The translations under genes and the position numbers were made by a program. From contig DAOSDY010000001.1 in NCBI GenBank assembly GCA_035362835.1, forward strand, positions 620,001-684,000: 64,000 nucleotides of DNA, written 5' to 3'. Under the pieces are notes generated by a model. That model was not told the DNA's origin. It saw only the letters and a program-made list of their open reading frames with translations, and did no database searches. Shown here piece by piece: positions 34,426 through 43,146 of the stretch (positions within the stretch are counted from its first letter, which is position 1; every line of letters begins with the position of its first letter). Source of the DNA: Melioribacteraceae bacterium. GTDB taxonomy: Bacteria > Bacteroidota > Ignavibacteria > Ignavibacteriales > Melioribacteraceae.

Positions 34426-35020
34426 TAATCAGTACTTATCGAAGAAAGACCTTCTAGACCCGGTCAACATGATTTTTCTCTACTCTCGGGGAGCATTCCC
34501 GATGGCCGATCCTTCCGGGGAAATTGAATGGTACATGCCTCAGATACGGACAATAATTCCTCTAAACAGATTCAACATACCGCGTTCATTAAAAAAAATT
34601 ATTGAACAGGACCAGTTTGAATTCAGGTACGACACACTTACACTTGAAGTAATCCGGAATTGTGCGGAACGTGAATCAACCTGGATCTCCGGCGAACTGA
34701 TCGACGCATATAAAGGTCTATTTAACGCAGGACATTTACATTCGGTTGAAGTTATGCTAAACAATCAGCTTGCTGGCGGACTTTACGGAGTAACATACCG
34801 CGGAGCCTTTTTCGGAGAATCGATGTTCTCAAGAAAATCTCAGGCATCCAAATGCGCGCTTGTAAAGCTTGTGGAAAGACTGAATGAAAAAGGTTTTAGA
34901 CTTCTTGATGTTCAGTACCAGACCGATCACCTTAAAATGTTCGGTGCAGAGGAGATCACTTTCGAGGAATTCAACCGGCTTCTGAACGAATCCCACAAAA
35001 TCAATCCGAGTTTTTCCTGA
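34418..35020 (+). CDS. aat: Leucyl/phenylalanyl-tRNA--protein transferase
   Basis: This 200-residue enzyme attaches Leu or Phe to the N-terminus of proteins with basic N-terminal residues, marking them for ClpS/ClpAP degradation. Family blocks seen: YSRGAFPMADPSG near 23, WISGELIDAYKGLFNAGHLHSVEV near 88-111, LAGGLYGVTYRGAFFGESMFSRKSQASKCAL near 117-147 in short form, and LLDVQYQTDHLKMFGAEEI near 160. The length is right for the short form found outside Gammaproteobacteria. It overlaps the upstream DUF2721 gene, so translation is probably coupled. Confidence 0.95.
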   Translation: MTDNQYLSKKDLLDPVNMIFLYSRGAFPMADPSGEIEWYMPQIRTIIPLNRFNIPRSLKKIIEQDQFEFRYDTLTLEVIRNCAERESTWISGELIDAYKGLFNAGHLHSVEVMLNNQLAGGLYGVTYRGAFFGESMFSRKSQASKCALVKLVERLNEKGFRLLDVQYQTDHLKMFGAEEITFEEFNRLLNESHKINPSFS

Positions 35021-35052
35021 ATTAATAGAGTTCTAAGACGTCAAAAAATTAT

Positions 35053-35060
35053 TATATTTG
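35053..35060 (+). promoter_or_regulatory. Candidate -7 box, TATATTTG
   Basis: A full match to the Bacteroidota TAnnTTTG box lies 53 bases before the barrel-protein ATG. No clear TTTG is found at the matching -33 distance, so the call is weak. Confidence 0.3.
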
Positions 35061-35112
35061 CCTGTAAAATTGAAGTATTTCAATCAGAATTCTCAACCTT
35101 TCAGAGGGTAAA

Positions 35113-35796
35113 ATGAAAAAGATTTTTAGCGCTATTTTGATTTCATTCCTTTTTATTTCTGTTAATTACGGGCAGACATTTGGCGGAAGTTTAATGCTTG
35201 GATCACCTCAGGGTGATTTCAGGACAAATGTAGACCGGCTTGGCTATGGAATTCAGGTTCATGGCACCTTATGGGCTCCCAGCAATGAAAGGCCTTTCAC
35301 TGTCGGTTTGAATCTTGGTTATATGGTCTACGGTGAAATTTCCGAACGGAGACCTTTAAGCAACACGATTCCTGATGTGATGGTGGAGGTGAACCGTACA
35401 AATAATCTGGCAAATCTCCATCTCCTTTTACAGATTTCCCCATTTACGGGAACAGTTCGTCCTTACATAGAAGGCCTGTTCGGAGGTGCATACATATTTA
35501 CAACATCCGAAGTAAAAAGCGAGAGCACGCAAATTACGTTCGCCGAATCAACCAACTGGGACGATTTCACATGGAGCTACGGAGCCGGAGCCGGATTGCT
35601 GCTACTGATTTCTAAAGATATGGCAGAAGTAAAAAATCTCTATCTTGATATTAAAGCCAGATACGTCTACGGATCGGAAGCCCAGTATCTGACAGAGGAT
35701 GATATAACTATTAATAACAACCGAATTATATATTCACCGAGGAGATCTAAAACAGATCTTCTTACATTTCATATAGGTGTGGTGGCATATTTTTAG
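35113..35796 (+). CDS. Small outer-membrane beta-barrel protein
   Basis: This 227-residue protein has a signal peptide (MKKIFSAILISFLFISVNYGQ) and OmpW/OmpA-barrel style strands: GGSLMLGSPQGDF, FTVGLNLGYMVYG near 61-73, PYIEGLFGGAYIF near 116 and WSYGAGAGLLLLISK near 154, ending FHIGVVAYF with terminal Phe. It probably forms an eight- to ten-strand barrel. Function is unknown; no partner is evident. Confidence 0.78.
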   Translation: MKKIFSAILISFLFISVNYGQTFGGSLMLGSPQGDFRTNVDRLGYGIQVHGTLWAPSNERPFTVGLNLGYMVYGEISERRPLSNTIPDVMVEVNRTNNLANLHLLLQISPFTGTVRPYIEGLFGGAYIFTTSEVKSESTQITFAESTNWDDFTWSYGAGAGLLLLISKDMAEVKNLYLDIKARYVYGSEAQYLTEDDITINNNRIIYSPRRSKTDLLTFHIGVVAYF

Positions 35797-35843
35797 ACAG
35801 ATCACTTCATAAAATTTTCATTAATTAAATATCGGTAGGAAAT

Positions 35844-36836
35844 ATGGTAAGCTATAAAGAACTCGGATTAGTAAACTCGAAGGAATTATTTGCAAAAGCA
35901 GTAAAGGGCGGATACGCAATACCGGCTTTTAACTTCAACAACCTCGAGCAGCTTCAGGCAATAATTGGAGCGTGCGTTGAGACTAAATCTCCTGTAATTC
36001 TTCAAGTATCCAGCGGTGCGCGTAAATATGCGAATCAGACATTATTGAAACACCTGGCAAAAGGAGCCGTTGATTATGCTAAAGAGCTCGGCTATTCAAT
36101 TCCCATTGTACTCCACCTAGATCACGGCGATACGCTTGAACTCTGCAGGTCGTGTATTGAGTCGGGATTCTCTTCGGTAATGATCGACGGGTCCCATCAT
36201 CCGTACGAAAAGAATGTTGAGCTTACAGCTCAGGTTGTGGAATATGCTCATAAGTATGATGTTACGGTTGAAGGCGAACTCGGTGTACTTGCGGGCATTG
36301 AAGATGATGTATCGAGCGAAGTAACACATTATACAAAACCGGAAGAGGTAGAGGACTTCGTTAAAAAGACGGGAGTAGATTCTCTTGCAATTTCTATAGG
36401 AACTTCGCACGGTGCGAATAAATTTACTCCTGCGCAGTGCACACGTAACGAAGACGGAATCCTGATTCCCCCGCCGCTCCGTTTCGATATTCTGGAAGAA
36501 TGCGAAAAAAGAATTCCCGGATTCCCGATAGTTCTGCACGGTGCTTCTTCGGTTCCTGCAGACCTAGTAAAGATTATCAACAGTAACGGCGGCAAACTGA
36601 AAGATGCCGTCGGTATACCCGAAGACCAGTTAAGAAGAGCGGCTGCCTCTGCAGTCTGCAAAGTAAATATCGATTCCGACGGACGTCTTGCGATGACAGC
36701 TGCGATAAGAAAAGTATTCACAGACAATCCGGCTGAATTCGATCCGAGAAAATATCTTGGTCCGGCACGCGACTCTTTGAAAGAACTTTACAAGCACAAA
36801 ATTGTAAACGTACTAGGTAGCGCCGGAAAAGCCTGA
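35844..36836 (+). CDS. fba: Class II fructose-bisphosphate aldolase
   Basis: This 330-residue zinc enzyme of glycolysis and gluconeogenesis cleaves fructose-1,6-bisphosphate to two triose phosphates. Visible motifs: YAIPAFNFNNLEQLQAII near 25, IVLHLDHGDTLELC near 87 (zinc His and catalytic Asp), SVMIDGSHHPYEKN near 112, VEGELGVLAGIEDDV near 140, ISIGTSHGANKF near 182 (zinc His) and PIVLHGASSVP near 228 (zinc His), with KVNIDSDGRLAMTAAIRK near 273 for phosphate binding. It resembles the class IIB type. A strong hairpin terminator follows. Related ketose-bisphosphate aldolases (GatY/KbaY) are less likely. Confidence 0.94.
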   Translation: MVSYKELGLVNSKELFAKAVKGGYAIPAFNFNNLEQLQAIIGACVETKSPVILQVSSGARKYANQTLLKHLAKGAVDYAKELGYSIPIVLHLDHGDTLELCRSCIESGFSSVMIDGSHHPYEKNVELTAQVVEYAHKYDVTVEGELGVLAGIEDDVSSEVTHYTKPEEVEDFVKKTGVDSLAISIGTSHGANKFTPAQCTRNEDGILIPPPLRFDILEECEKRIPGFPIVLHGASSVPADLVKIINSNGGKLKDAVGIPEDQLRRAAASAVCKVNIDSDGRLAMTAAIRKVFTDNPAEFDPRKYLGPARDSLKELYKHKIVNVLGSAGKA

Positions 36837-36860
36837 GTTGTTATTCCTGATGAATTAGAT

Positions 36861-36893
36861 AAAAGAAAGCCCCGCACAGCGGGGCTTTCTTTT
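36861..36893. terminator. Bidirectional rho-independent terminator
   Basis: A perfect 15-pair stem (arms AAAAGAAAGCCCCGC and GCGGGGCTTTCTTTT, loop ACA) lies between the convergent aldolase and cytochrome genes. T-rich arms on both ends let it stop transcription from either side. Confidence 0.95.
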
Positions 36894-36915
36894 AAATCTA
36901 AAGATACGGAGCGGA

Positions 36916-37338
36916 TTATTTTGACAGAAGATAATCGGCCATCTTACCAAGGTCTTTTACGTCAAGATTCCCGTATGAAGGCATTACAATATTTCTATAC
37001 TGCAGCTTATAATCCTGAAACCTTTTATCACCGCTGTAAGAAGATGGATTCCTAAGATAATTAATCAGACCGTCGCGGGACCAGAATTCCTTGAGGCCTG
37101 CGAGAGCCGGAGCCATTTTGGTCCCTTCCATATTCTGACCGTGGCAGGCAACGCATCCGCTCTGTTTTATAAGTGTAAGTCCGTCTAATTCAGGGCTTTC
37201 CTGCTGCGAAGATCCACTGTTATAATTTTCATCCATCATATGCGGAACCACTTCATCCTTTTGTGTAATCCTGCCGATTATAAAGAAGATCAGGAACAAA
37301 CCGAGAAAAGCAGCCATCCATTTTTGAGCATTCGTCAT
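36916..37338 (-). CDS. Membrane-anchored mono-heme c-type cytochrome
   Basis: This 140-residue protein has an N-terminal membrane anchor (WMAAFLGLFLIFFIIG, residues 7-22), a flexible Ser/Gln/Glu linker and a class I cytochrome domain with heme motif CVACH at 62-66 and a likely Met ligand in RNIVMPSYGNLD (Met119). A final helix ends the fold (LGKMADYLLSK). It would carry electrons at the outer face of the inner membrane. It has no respiratory-complex genes beside it. Confidence 0.92.
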   Translation of the reverse strand: MTNAQKWMAAFLGLFLIFFIIGRITQKDEVVPHMMDENYNSGSSQQESPELDGLTLIKQSGCVACHGQNMEGTKMAPALAGLKEFWSRDGLINYLRNPSSYSGDKRFQDYKLQYRNIVMPSYGNLDVKDLGKMADYLLSK

Positions 37339-37462
37339 ATTAAATTACCTTTCCTGTAATATTAGCGTGATAAAATTAACCCGATTAAACTTTATTAACA
37401 AATTCTGCATGAAGATAAGTCGGCAATAATATTTCCAGATCAATTCGATCAGTGAATAAATA

Positions 37463-39097
37463 TTAGTTTCCGGCACCCTCAGCAACTTCGCGATCATAAA
37501 AATTCCTGTATTTAACAACGGAGTTGAATATGGCCCGCGCAATTTCATTCTGACCATTATTACTGTTCAGATAAGCCTCATCCTTCCGGTTAGAAAGAAA
37601 ACCTGTCTCAATCAAAACGCCCGGCATAGAAGCACCTACCAGGACATAGAATCCTGCCTGCTTAATTCCGAGCGATGGAATCTCAACACTCTTTTTCCAT
37701 TCCTGGTTCAGTAGGTCGGAAAATTTTTCGGAGTAGCGCATATACTGTGAATGGGCCATGCTGACAAGTATGAAATTTTCATCTGTAAGTTTCTGATACC
37801 GGTCGGGATTATCTTCCAGTTTAATTACACTGTTTTCGAACTCGGCTATTTCAATTGCGTCCTGTGTCTTGCCCGGTCTTAAAAGATAAACTTCAAAACC
37901 TCTATGACTAATATCCTTTTTAACTGTAGAATTGCAGTGGATCGAAATGAATAATTTACCGCCGGCCTCATTGGCAATTTTACCACGTTTAAAAAGTTCT
38001 ATGAACTGATCGGTCTTACGCGTATAAACAATCTTTACGCCGGGGAGTTCTTTTTCAAAAAGGGCGCCGAGTTTAAGAGCCAGCCTGAGATTTATATCCT
38101 TTTCTTTAACGCCCGTTACACCAATAGCCCCGGGGTCTTTACCCCCGTGACCCGCATCAATAACAACCGTATCAAAAATCCATTTGGATTTGGAATCGGT
38201 TACAGGAAGATTCTGCGAAGTGAAAAGTTTATTATGAATTGTAATCATAATGTCGTTGCTCTCAAGGTCGAGGAAAGCTTCCGATGATGAGAATCCTTCG
38301 TCGAGCGAAAACTCGAGCTGAGAATTCTTTTGGGAAAGGGCAACCCGTCTTACACTTTTTACTAGTCCGGCACTTTTAATACTGTTTATAATATCAGGTG
38401 CCATCGAAATTCCGGGGAAGAAAACATAAAGTGTATTGTTGTTAATTGAGTGGCGCGGTATCGGTAACTTACGGGATGTCTTAAGTCTTATCAGAGTTCC
38501 GTTCGATTTTTCCTCAATGTTCAGAAGATAAATATCGTACCTGGAAACAGGCGGTTTTGAGGGCTGGGATTTATCGATTGTTTTTGATTCGGTCTCCGTT
38601 TCCTTTTTCTCATCTTCAAGGTTTACATAGAAGAGATCCGGTGAATAGGGTTCATCAAAAACGGTCAGACTTTTTGTACTGTTGTCGAAACTGATTTTTT
38701 TACCGAATGCAAGACTAAGATAATTCTGGCAATAGAGGAGAGGAACAAAGACATCGTTATTAATCAGCAGGGTTGAGATCGGAAGTTGATAAATACTTGT
38801 TGTGTTATCAGAGCGCCTTGTTAAAATAAGAAACTGATTCCTGGCAGTAAGCTTAATGGTGTAATCCGGGAATTTGATCTCAAGCTTTGCGGCATCCTGG
38901 TTATAGAAAATATTTGCCGAAAGAATTGATGCGATCTCTTTACCCGATACAAATGCAAACCCATTCCTTGAAATATATGATAGAGTCGATTCCCTTCCGT
39001 TGATTTCAACAGAAATTTTAAGAAGGCGCTGAGCGTTCAGATCTGCAGAAATCAAAATAAGAATTATCAAAAGATATTTTACCAGTGTACTTCTCAT
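37463..39097 (-). CDS. N-acetylmuramoyl-L-alanine amidase with stalk and AMIN-like domains
   Basis: This 544-residue periplasmic amidase trims peptide side chains from peptidoglycan. A signal peptide (MRSTLVKYLLIILILISADLNAQ) is followed by a copper-amine-oxidase-like N domain (about 25-150, with VSGKEIASIL and LLINNDVFVPLLYC), an acidic linker, an AMIN-like beta domain (about 185-290) and an Amidase_3 domain: VVIDAGHGGKDPGA near 310 (zinc His), KEKDINLRLALKLG (zinc Glu), FISIHCNS near 375 (zinc His) and GVLIETGFLSNRKDE near 500 (catalytic Glu). The copper-amine-oxidase-like part is a fold name only, no oxidase is implied. It lies six bases after the methyltransferase-like gene in one operon. 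Confidence 0.93.
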   Translation of the reverse strand: MRSTLVKYLLIILILISADLNAQRLLKISVEINGRESTLSYISRNGFAFVSGKEIASILSANIFYNQDAAKLEIKFPDYTIKLTARNQFLILTRRSDNTTSIYQLPISTLLINNDVFVPLLYCQNYLSLAFGKKISFDNSTKSLTVFDEPYSPDLFYVNLEDEKKETETESKTIDKSQPSKPPVSRYDIYLLNIEEKSNGTLIRLKTSRKLPIPRHSINNNTLYVFFPGISMAPDIINSIKSAGLVKSVRRVALSQKNSQLEFSLDEGFSSSEAFLDLESNDIMITIHNKLFTSQNLPVTDSKSKWIFDTVVIDAGHGGKDPGAIGVTGVKEKDINLRLALKLGALFEKELPGVKIVYTRKTDQFIELFKRGKIANEAGGKLFISIHCNSTVKKDISHRGFEVYLLRPGKTQDAIEIAEFENSVIKLEDNPDRYQKLTDENFILVSMAHSQYMRYSEKFSDLLNQEWKKSVEIPSLGIKQAGFYVLVGASMPGVLIETGFLSNRKDEAYLNSNNGQNEIARAIFNSVVKYRNFYDREVAEGAGN

Positions 39098-39103
39098 TCC
39101 GTA

Positions 39104-39691
39104 TTAACCGATGAAAGGGATAAGGAAACCGCTTCTTTTTTTATACTCTGTAAATTCGCTCTTAAAATATCCGGCTAACATCTTTTCTTCTACCGAAGCG
39201 CGCATAATAAAAAGAGGAATTTCAAGAATCAGGATTAACGGGAGAGCCAAGTAACTTATCAAAGCTACTCCTGCACCGAGATCACTTAAAATCTGACTTA
39301 GATACTGGGGATGACGGATAAATTTATAAATTCCATTTGTATATAATTTGTGATCTTTTAAAATCACTATATCGGGTGCATAAGAACTTCCAAGTGATCT
39401 GTAGGAATAGACCTGCAGCCAGGAAAAAACCGCAAAGAATCCCAGTCCTATAAACCGGGTCGTTTGTATCAATCCATCTTTCTCATTATCCAAAGTACCT
39501 ATATTAAAAATCCCCAGTACGATCAGAATCAATACAACAGCCGAAACATTCGGGGGAATTTTCTGAAGAAAAGTATCAGGTTTTACAACAACTTTGGTAA
39601 TAGAAGTTTTCAACCCTTTCCGGGCCCCTCCCCAGTTTGCGGTCATAGAAAGGAATAAGATAATTGCTGCAATCAGATTAACTGGATCCAT
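39104..39691 (-). CDS. ICMT/PEMT-like membrane methyltransferase
   Basis: This 195-residue protein has about five membrane helices and the isoprenylcysteine carboxyl methyltransferase-like signature: YKFIRHPQYLSQILSDLG near 120-137 for S-adenosylmethionine binding and a later Glu-rich segment, RASVEEKMLAGYFKSEFTEYKKRSGFLIP in split form near 163-191. Bacterial members methylate unknown lipids or proteins. It is the first gene of a unit with the cell-wall amidase, which might hint at envelope substrates. Confidence 0.88.
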   Translation of the reverse strand: MDPVNLIAAIILFLSMTANWGGARKGLKTSITKVVVKPDTFLQKIPPNVSAVVLILIVLGIFNIGTLDNEKDGLIQTTRFIGLGFFAVFSWLQVYSYRSLGSSYAPDIVILKDHKLYTNGIYKFIRHPQYLSQILSDLGAGVALISYLALPLILILEIPLFIMRASVEEKMLAGYFKSEFTEYKKRSGFLIPFIG

Positions 39692-39928
39692 ATTGATGTC
39701 ATTTAATAAAATCTGAACCCAATATAATAACTTTAGAATAAATCCTGCCGGCAGAAATTGAGGTCCATTCGTTTACATTTTTACCTGTCACAGTTACATG
39801 CTGATAGAAAATAGCTTGAAAAAAACCTGAATTTAAGCCCGTTTACTCGTCAAGTCTTAGCACAATTTTTGTGTAACAAAGCCGGGAAAACCGGGGGGAT
39901 TTTTTATCAAGCAAGATGTATTAAAATT

Positions 39929-40432
39929 ATGAACACAGGACAGATGTTAATTACAATAGCCGCATTACTACTGCTTTCTCTGGTAATTTTGAGAATAAAT
40001 AATGTCTTCTTCAGCACGAGTTCGGTAATGCTCGATACAAAATTCGGAGTTCTGGCAGTCTCACTCGGTACTTCAATAATCGAGGAGGCCAACAGCAAAG
40101 CATTCGATAAAGCAACTGATACAACTTCTATAAGTCAAACTTCTGTTCTTACGACAGTAGCATCACTCGGCCCGGAAGCAGGCGAAATATATCCGAATTT
40201 CAACGACTTTGACGATTTCAACGGATATGTCCGGAGTACAGCCGGGGATTCTTCTTTTCAATCTGCTCCGTTTTATATCTCCTGTCAGGTTGGTTACATA
40301 ACTCCTTCCAATCCGGAATCATTTGTTTCTTCACAGACATGGCATAAAAAAATAAATGTGACCGTAACAAGTCCTTCTATGAAGGATACAATCCGTTTAT
40401 CATCAGTCTTCAGTTACTGGTATTTCAGGTAG
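39929..40432 (+). CDS. Minor-pilin-like protein, MshD/PilV-like (cassette copy 1, gene A)
   Basis: This 167-residue protein has one N-terminal membrane helix right at the start (MNTGQMLITIAALLLLSLVIL) and a soluble domain with the motif FNDFDDFNGY near 91, reminiscent of the DVDDYxG motif of MSHA pilin MshD, and a conserved end SYWYFR. A type IV prepilin would have a basic leader, Gly, Phe and Glu at +5; here the leader is MNTG and the +5 residue is Thr. It is the first gene of a three-gene cassette repeated at 42616. The codons for the last residues (ttc agg) may serve as ribosome site for gene B. Function by analogy: a subunit at the tip of a pilus or secretion pseudopilus. Confidence 0.6.
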   Translation: MNTGQMLITIAALLLLSLVILRINNVFFSTSSVMLDTKFGVLAVSLGTSIIEEANSKAFDKATDTTSISQTSVLTTVASLGPEAGEIYPNFNDFDDFNGYVRSTAGDSSFQSAPFYISCQVGYITPSNPESFVSSQTWHKKINVTVTSPSMKDTIRLSSVFSYWYFR

Positions 40433-40436
40433 TCAA

Positions 40437-41036
40437 ATGGGATTTAGTACGTTAATCGACATATTGGGTTCAACTATAGTAGGCGGTTTGCTCTTCCTGA
40501 TACTGCTTAGAATGAATGATGCCTCAGTTAAAAACACTTATAACTACGGCGGGGAGCTGATTGTTCAGCAGAACCTCGTAGAAATTGTTGCCCTTCTGGA
40601 ATATGATTTCAGAAAGATCGGTTACTGTAAAAATTGGGAACAGATTCCGGATCCCTCTAAAGCAATTCTGGCTGCCGATTCAAACAGCATTTCGTTTCTT
40701 ACTGATGTTGATTCAGATGAAATTGTTGATACGCTTCATTACTACCTGGGTTCACCCGATTCACTTTTAGAAACACCTAATCCTGATGATCGGTTGTTAT
40801 ACCGTGTGGTCAATAATGATACACCGGGGGGTTCGAACCTTGGTGTTACAAAATTTAAAATGATCTACTTCAATGCTCTCGGACAGCAGCTTCCCTTCCC
40901 GATAACAGTACCAAGTTCAATCTATACTATGAGAATCGATATAAAAGTTGAAAGTACTATTGCATATGAAAATGAATACTCAACAGTATTCTGGCGGCAG
41001 ATCAGACTTGCTGCACGAAATCTAAAAAACAGGTGA
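40437..41036 (+). CDS. Minor-pilin-like protein, PilW/GspJ/MshO-like (copy 1, gene B)
   Basis: This 199-residue protein begins MGFSTLIDILGSTIVGGLLF, close to the GFSLIE prepilin start but without a leader and with Asp at +6 instead of Glu at +5. The soluble part follows the PilW/GspJ plan: VQQNLVEIVALLEYDFRKIGYC near 43, then SNSISFLTD near 82, VDTLHYYLG near 98, LLYRVVNN near 122, GVTKFKMIYFNALGQ near 137 and MRIDIKVES near 164. It starts four bases after gene A and ends six before gene C. No prepilin peptidase gene is in the window. Confidence 0.65.
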   Translation: MGFSTLIDILGSTIVGGLLFLILLRMNDASVKNTYNYGGELIVQQNLVEIVALLEYDFRKIGYCKNWEQIPDPSKAILAADSNSISFLTDVDSDEIVDTLHYYLGSPDSLLETPNPDDRLLYRVVNNDTPGGSNLGVTKFKMIYFNALGQQLPFPITVPSSIYTMRIDIKVESTIAYENEYSTVFWRQIRLAARNLKNR

Positions 41037-41042
41037 CCTGAC

Positions 41043-42419
41043 ATGGGCGGAAAAGGAGCTATACTACTTATACTCGGATTCAGTTTAATTTTTCTTGTTG
41101 TCGGACAGAATTTTGCCGGATTATCAATCCGTGCAGTTGATAATGAGTCCAAATATTTCATCGATGCTGTTTCTCATAACCTTGCTATTACGGGCGCCAA
41201 CATGGCGGCCAATCAATTATTTATGGATAAATACTGGGAAGCCGGTTATTCCAATCTCAGTTTCGGCGGAGGAAAGATAAACGTTTATATAAGCAATAAC
41301 ATCAACGGACTGACAGGTAAGACTACAATCTGTCATAAACCAGAAAATGATGGCGGCACAACTATCTCAATTGCCACAAGTTCGGTCTCTGCTCATCTGG
41401 CCCATGGCGATTATCTCGGTCCATGCGGCGGTGCCGAATTTGACGATCAGATTGCGACAATTATTTCCGAAGGCAGTTATAAGGGTGTTACCAAAACTAT
41501 AATTGTACAATTAAAACCGAGTAACTTTGCAAAGTTCGGAAATTTTTATTCCTCGATGAGCGCTTACCCTGCGACCGGCGATACTTTCAACGGACCATTC
41601 CACGTGAATGCAAAACTGACAACCGATGGCACTCCTGTCTTCTGGGGTAAAGTCACCACAAGAAACGGATTGAAAAAACAAGGCACACCAGCCGATCCGA
41701 AATTTTACGGCGGATATGAAACCGGTGTCGATCTCCCCCTTCAATTCGATACAACCGGACTCCGTTCCCATGCAAGCCGGATTTTCAGAGATACAACAAA
41801 CAATAATTATATTACCAATGTCCGTCTCTATTTCAATAATGACGCAACCGTTACATACAGTCAAAGTATAAACAGCGGTGCATGGAGTACCCCTAAAACA
41901 GTTTCGGTTACTTCTTTTGCGCCCAGTGGAGTTGTTTATGTTGAAAGAGGAAATATTTATACAAAGGGGACTCTTGACGGAAGGATTACAATTGTTGCTA
42001 CGAAAATAAATTCAACCGGTGCGGGACAGGTTTTTTTCGAAGATAACATTGTTTACAAAGATGATCCTAGAGTAAATCCGAATTCGAACGATATGCTTGG
42101 AGTAATTGCCGAGAGTAATATAAGAATTCAGGATAATGCAAGCACTCGCGGGAAAAGCATTAGCACACATGCTTCTATGTTCTCACTTACCGGGAATATC
42201 GGTCCCGAGTATGGTCTTATAAACCAGTCATTCCTCGGAAACTGGAATATACTTGGCGGTTTAATCGCAAAAGACACACGCCAAACAGCGGTATACTCGG
42301 GCAGCACTCCGGTTAAAGGCCTAAGATTTGTCCACTCTTACGATACCCGTTTTTTACTTTCGGTTCCGCCATATTTTCCGCACACACAGAATTTTGAAGT
42401 TGTCTCATGGTATGAGTAA
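41043..42419 (+). CDS. Minor-pilin-like protein, PilX/MshP-like (copy 1, gene C) with HLAHGD insert
   Basis: This 458-residue protein starts MGGKGAILLILGFSLIFLVVG, a glycine-rich start plus membrane helix as in PilX/GspK proteins, followed by a helical region (SHNLAITGANMAANQLF). Between about 97 and 128 it has an extra block with TICHKP...SAHLAHGDYLGPC, a small Cys/His motif seen in many secreted Bacteroidota proteins; the sister gene at 43786 lacks it. The large C-terminal part holds beta-rich sequence with DPRVNPNSNDMLGVIAESNI near 338 and ends NFEVVSWYE, all shared with the sister. It is the largest and perhaps surface-exposed member of the cassette. Confidence 0.6.
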   Translation: MGGKGAILLILGFSLIFLVVGQNFAGLSIRAVDNESKYFIDAVSHNLAITGANMAANQLFMDKYWEAGYSNLSFGGGKINVYISNNINGLTGKTTICHKPENDGGTTISIATSSVSAHLAHGDYLGPCGGAEFDDQIATIISEGSYKGVTKTIIVQLKPSNFAKFGNFYSSMSAYPATGDTFNGPFHVNAKLTTDGTPVFWGKVTTRNGLKKQGTPADPKFYGGYETGVDLPLQFDTTGLRSHASRIFRDTTNNNYITNVRLYFNNDATVTYSQSINSGAWSTPKTVSVTSFAPSGVVYVERGNIYTKGTLDGRITIVATKINSTGAGQVFFEDNIVYKDDPRVNPNSNDMLGVIAESNIRIQDNASTRGKSISTHASMFSLTGNIGPEYGLINQSFLGNWNILGGLIAKDTRQTAVYSGSTPVKGLRFVHSYDTRFLLSVPPYFPHTQNFEVVSWYE

Positions 42420-42615
42420 TAATGAATATTTTTTGATTTGATCAGCTTCATTACATTCAGATTTAAGATGAATTTATAAAGATTAATTTTTTTCTTTGAA
42501 TTTCGATAATAATAGAAGGTTTTCTAAATCCGGCCGGAATGCTTTGCAGCACAGTATTAGTGTAGAATAAGGCCGGCAATTTTTATATCTTTTTGCGGGA
42601 ATTGTTAGAGAATAA

Positions 42616-43143
42616 ATGAATACCGGACAAATGTTAATAACGATTGGAGCCGTATTTTTATTAAGTATGGTAATCCTGACTACTAACCGGGGTTTGATCA
42701 CAACAAACTCGACGATGATAGATAACCGTTACGGAATACTTGCCACCTCTTTAGCTACTTCAACAATTGAGAAAGCTACCGGCAAAGCATTCGATAATAA
42801 TACAGACACGATCGCTGTTACATCATTAACAACTCTTACTAATATAAATTATTTAGGAATTGATGCCGGTGAGAACGCAACTAATCCGGAAGGATTCAAC
42901 GACTTTGACGATTACAACTGTTATAGAACAAACCCTAAACTGGATACACTTGCATTCGAAGGAACAAACAGAAGAATAGTTTTCCGGACATTCTGCAGAG
43001 TGGATTATGTTTCGCTTAATAATCCTAACTCGGCTTACAACCAGAGAACCTGGCATAAAAGACTGATTGTTCGGGTTATTAGTCCGGAGATGACCGATAC
43101 AATAAAGTTATCAACAATATACAGTTACTGGTATTTCAGGTGA
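42616..43143 (+). CDS. Minor-pilin-like protein, MshD/PilV-like (copy 2, gene A)
   Basis: This 175-residue paralogue of the protein at 39929 shares MNTGQMLITI at the start, GKAFDN near 56, FNDFDDYNCY near 94 and the ending YSYWYFR. It also has an N-terminal helix with no usual prepilin leader and no Glu at +5. The FDDYN motif is nearer to the MSHA pilin wording than in copy 1. It begins a second cassette, 196 bases after the end of the first, so it probably has its own promoter. Confidence 0.6.
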   Translation: MNTGQMLITIGAVFLLSMVILTTNRGLITTNSTMIDNRYGILATSLATSTIEKATGKAFDNNTDTIAVTSLTTLTNINYLGIDAGENATNPEGFNDFDDYNCYRTNPKLDTLAFEGTNRRIVFRTFCRVDYVSLNNPNSAYNQRTWHKRLIVRVISPEMTDTIKLSTIYSYWYFR

Positions 43144-43146
43144 GAT

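Noticed and set aside
36117..36727. Long open frames opposite the aldolase gene
   Set aside because: They are antisense shadows of a well-conserved gene and show no recognisable protein features.
39869..39928. Longer leader for the first MshD-like protein, which would supply a basic prepilin leader
   Set aside because: The second copy begins at the same MNTGQ point with no upstream extension, and the preceding residues in copy 1 are not conserved.
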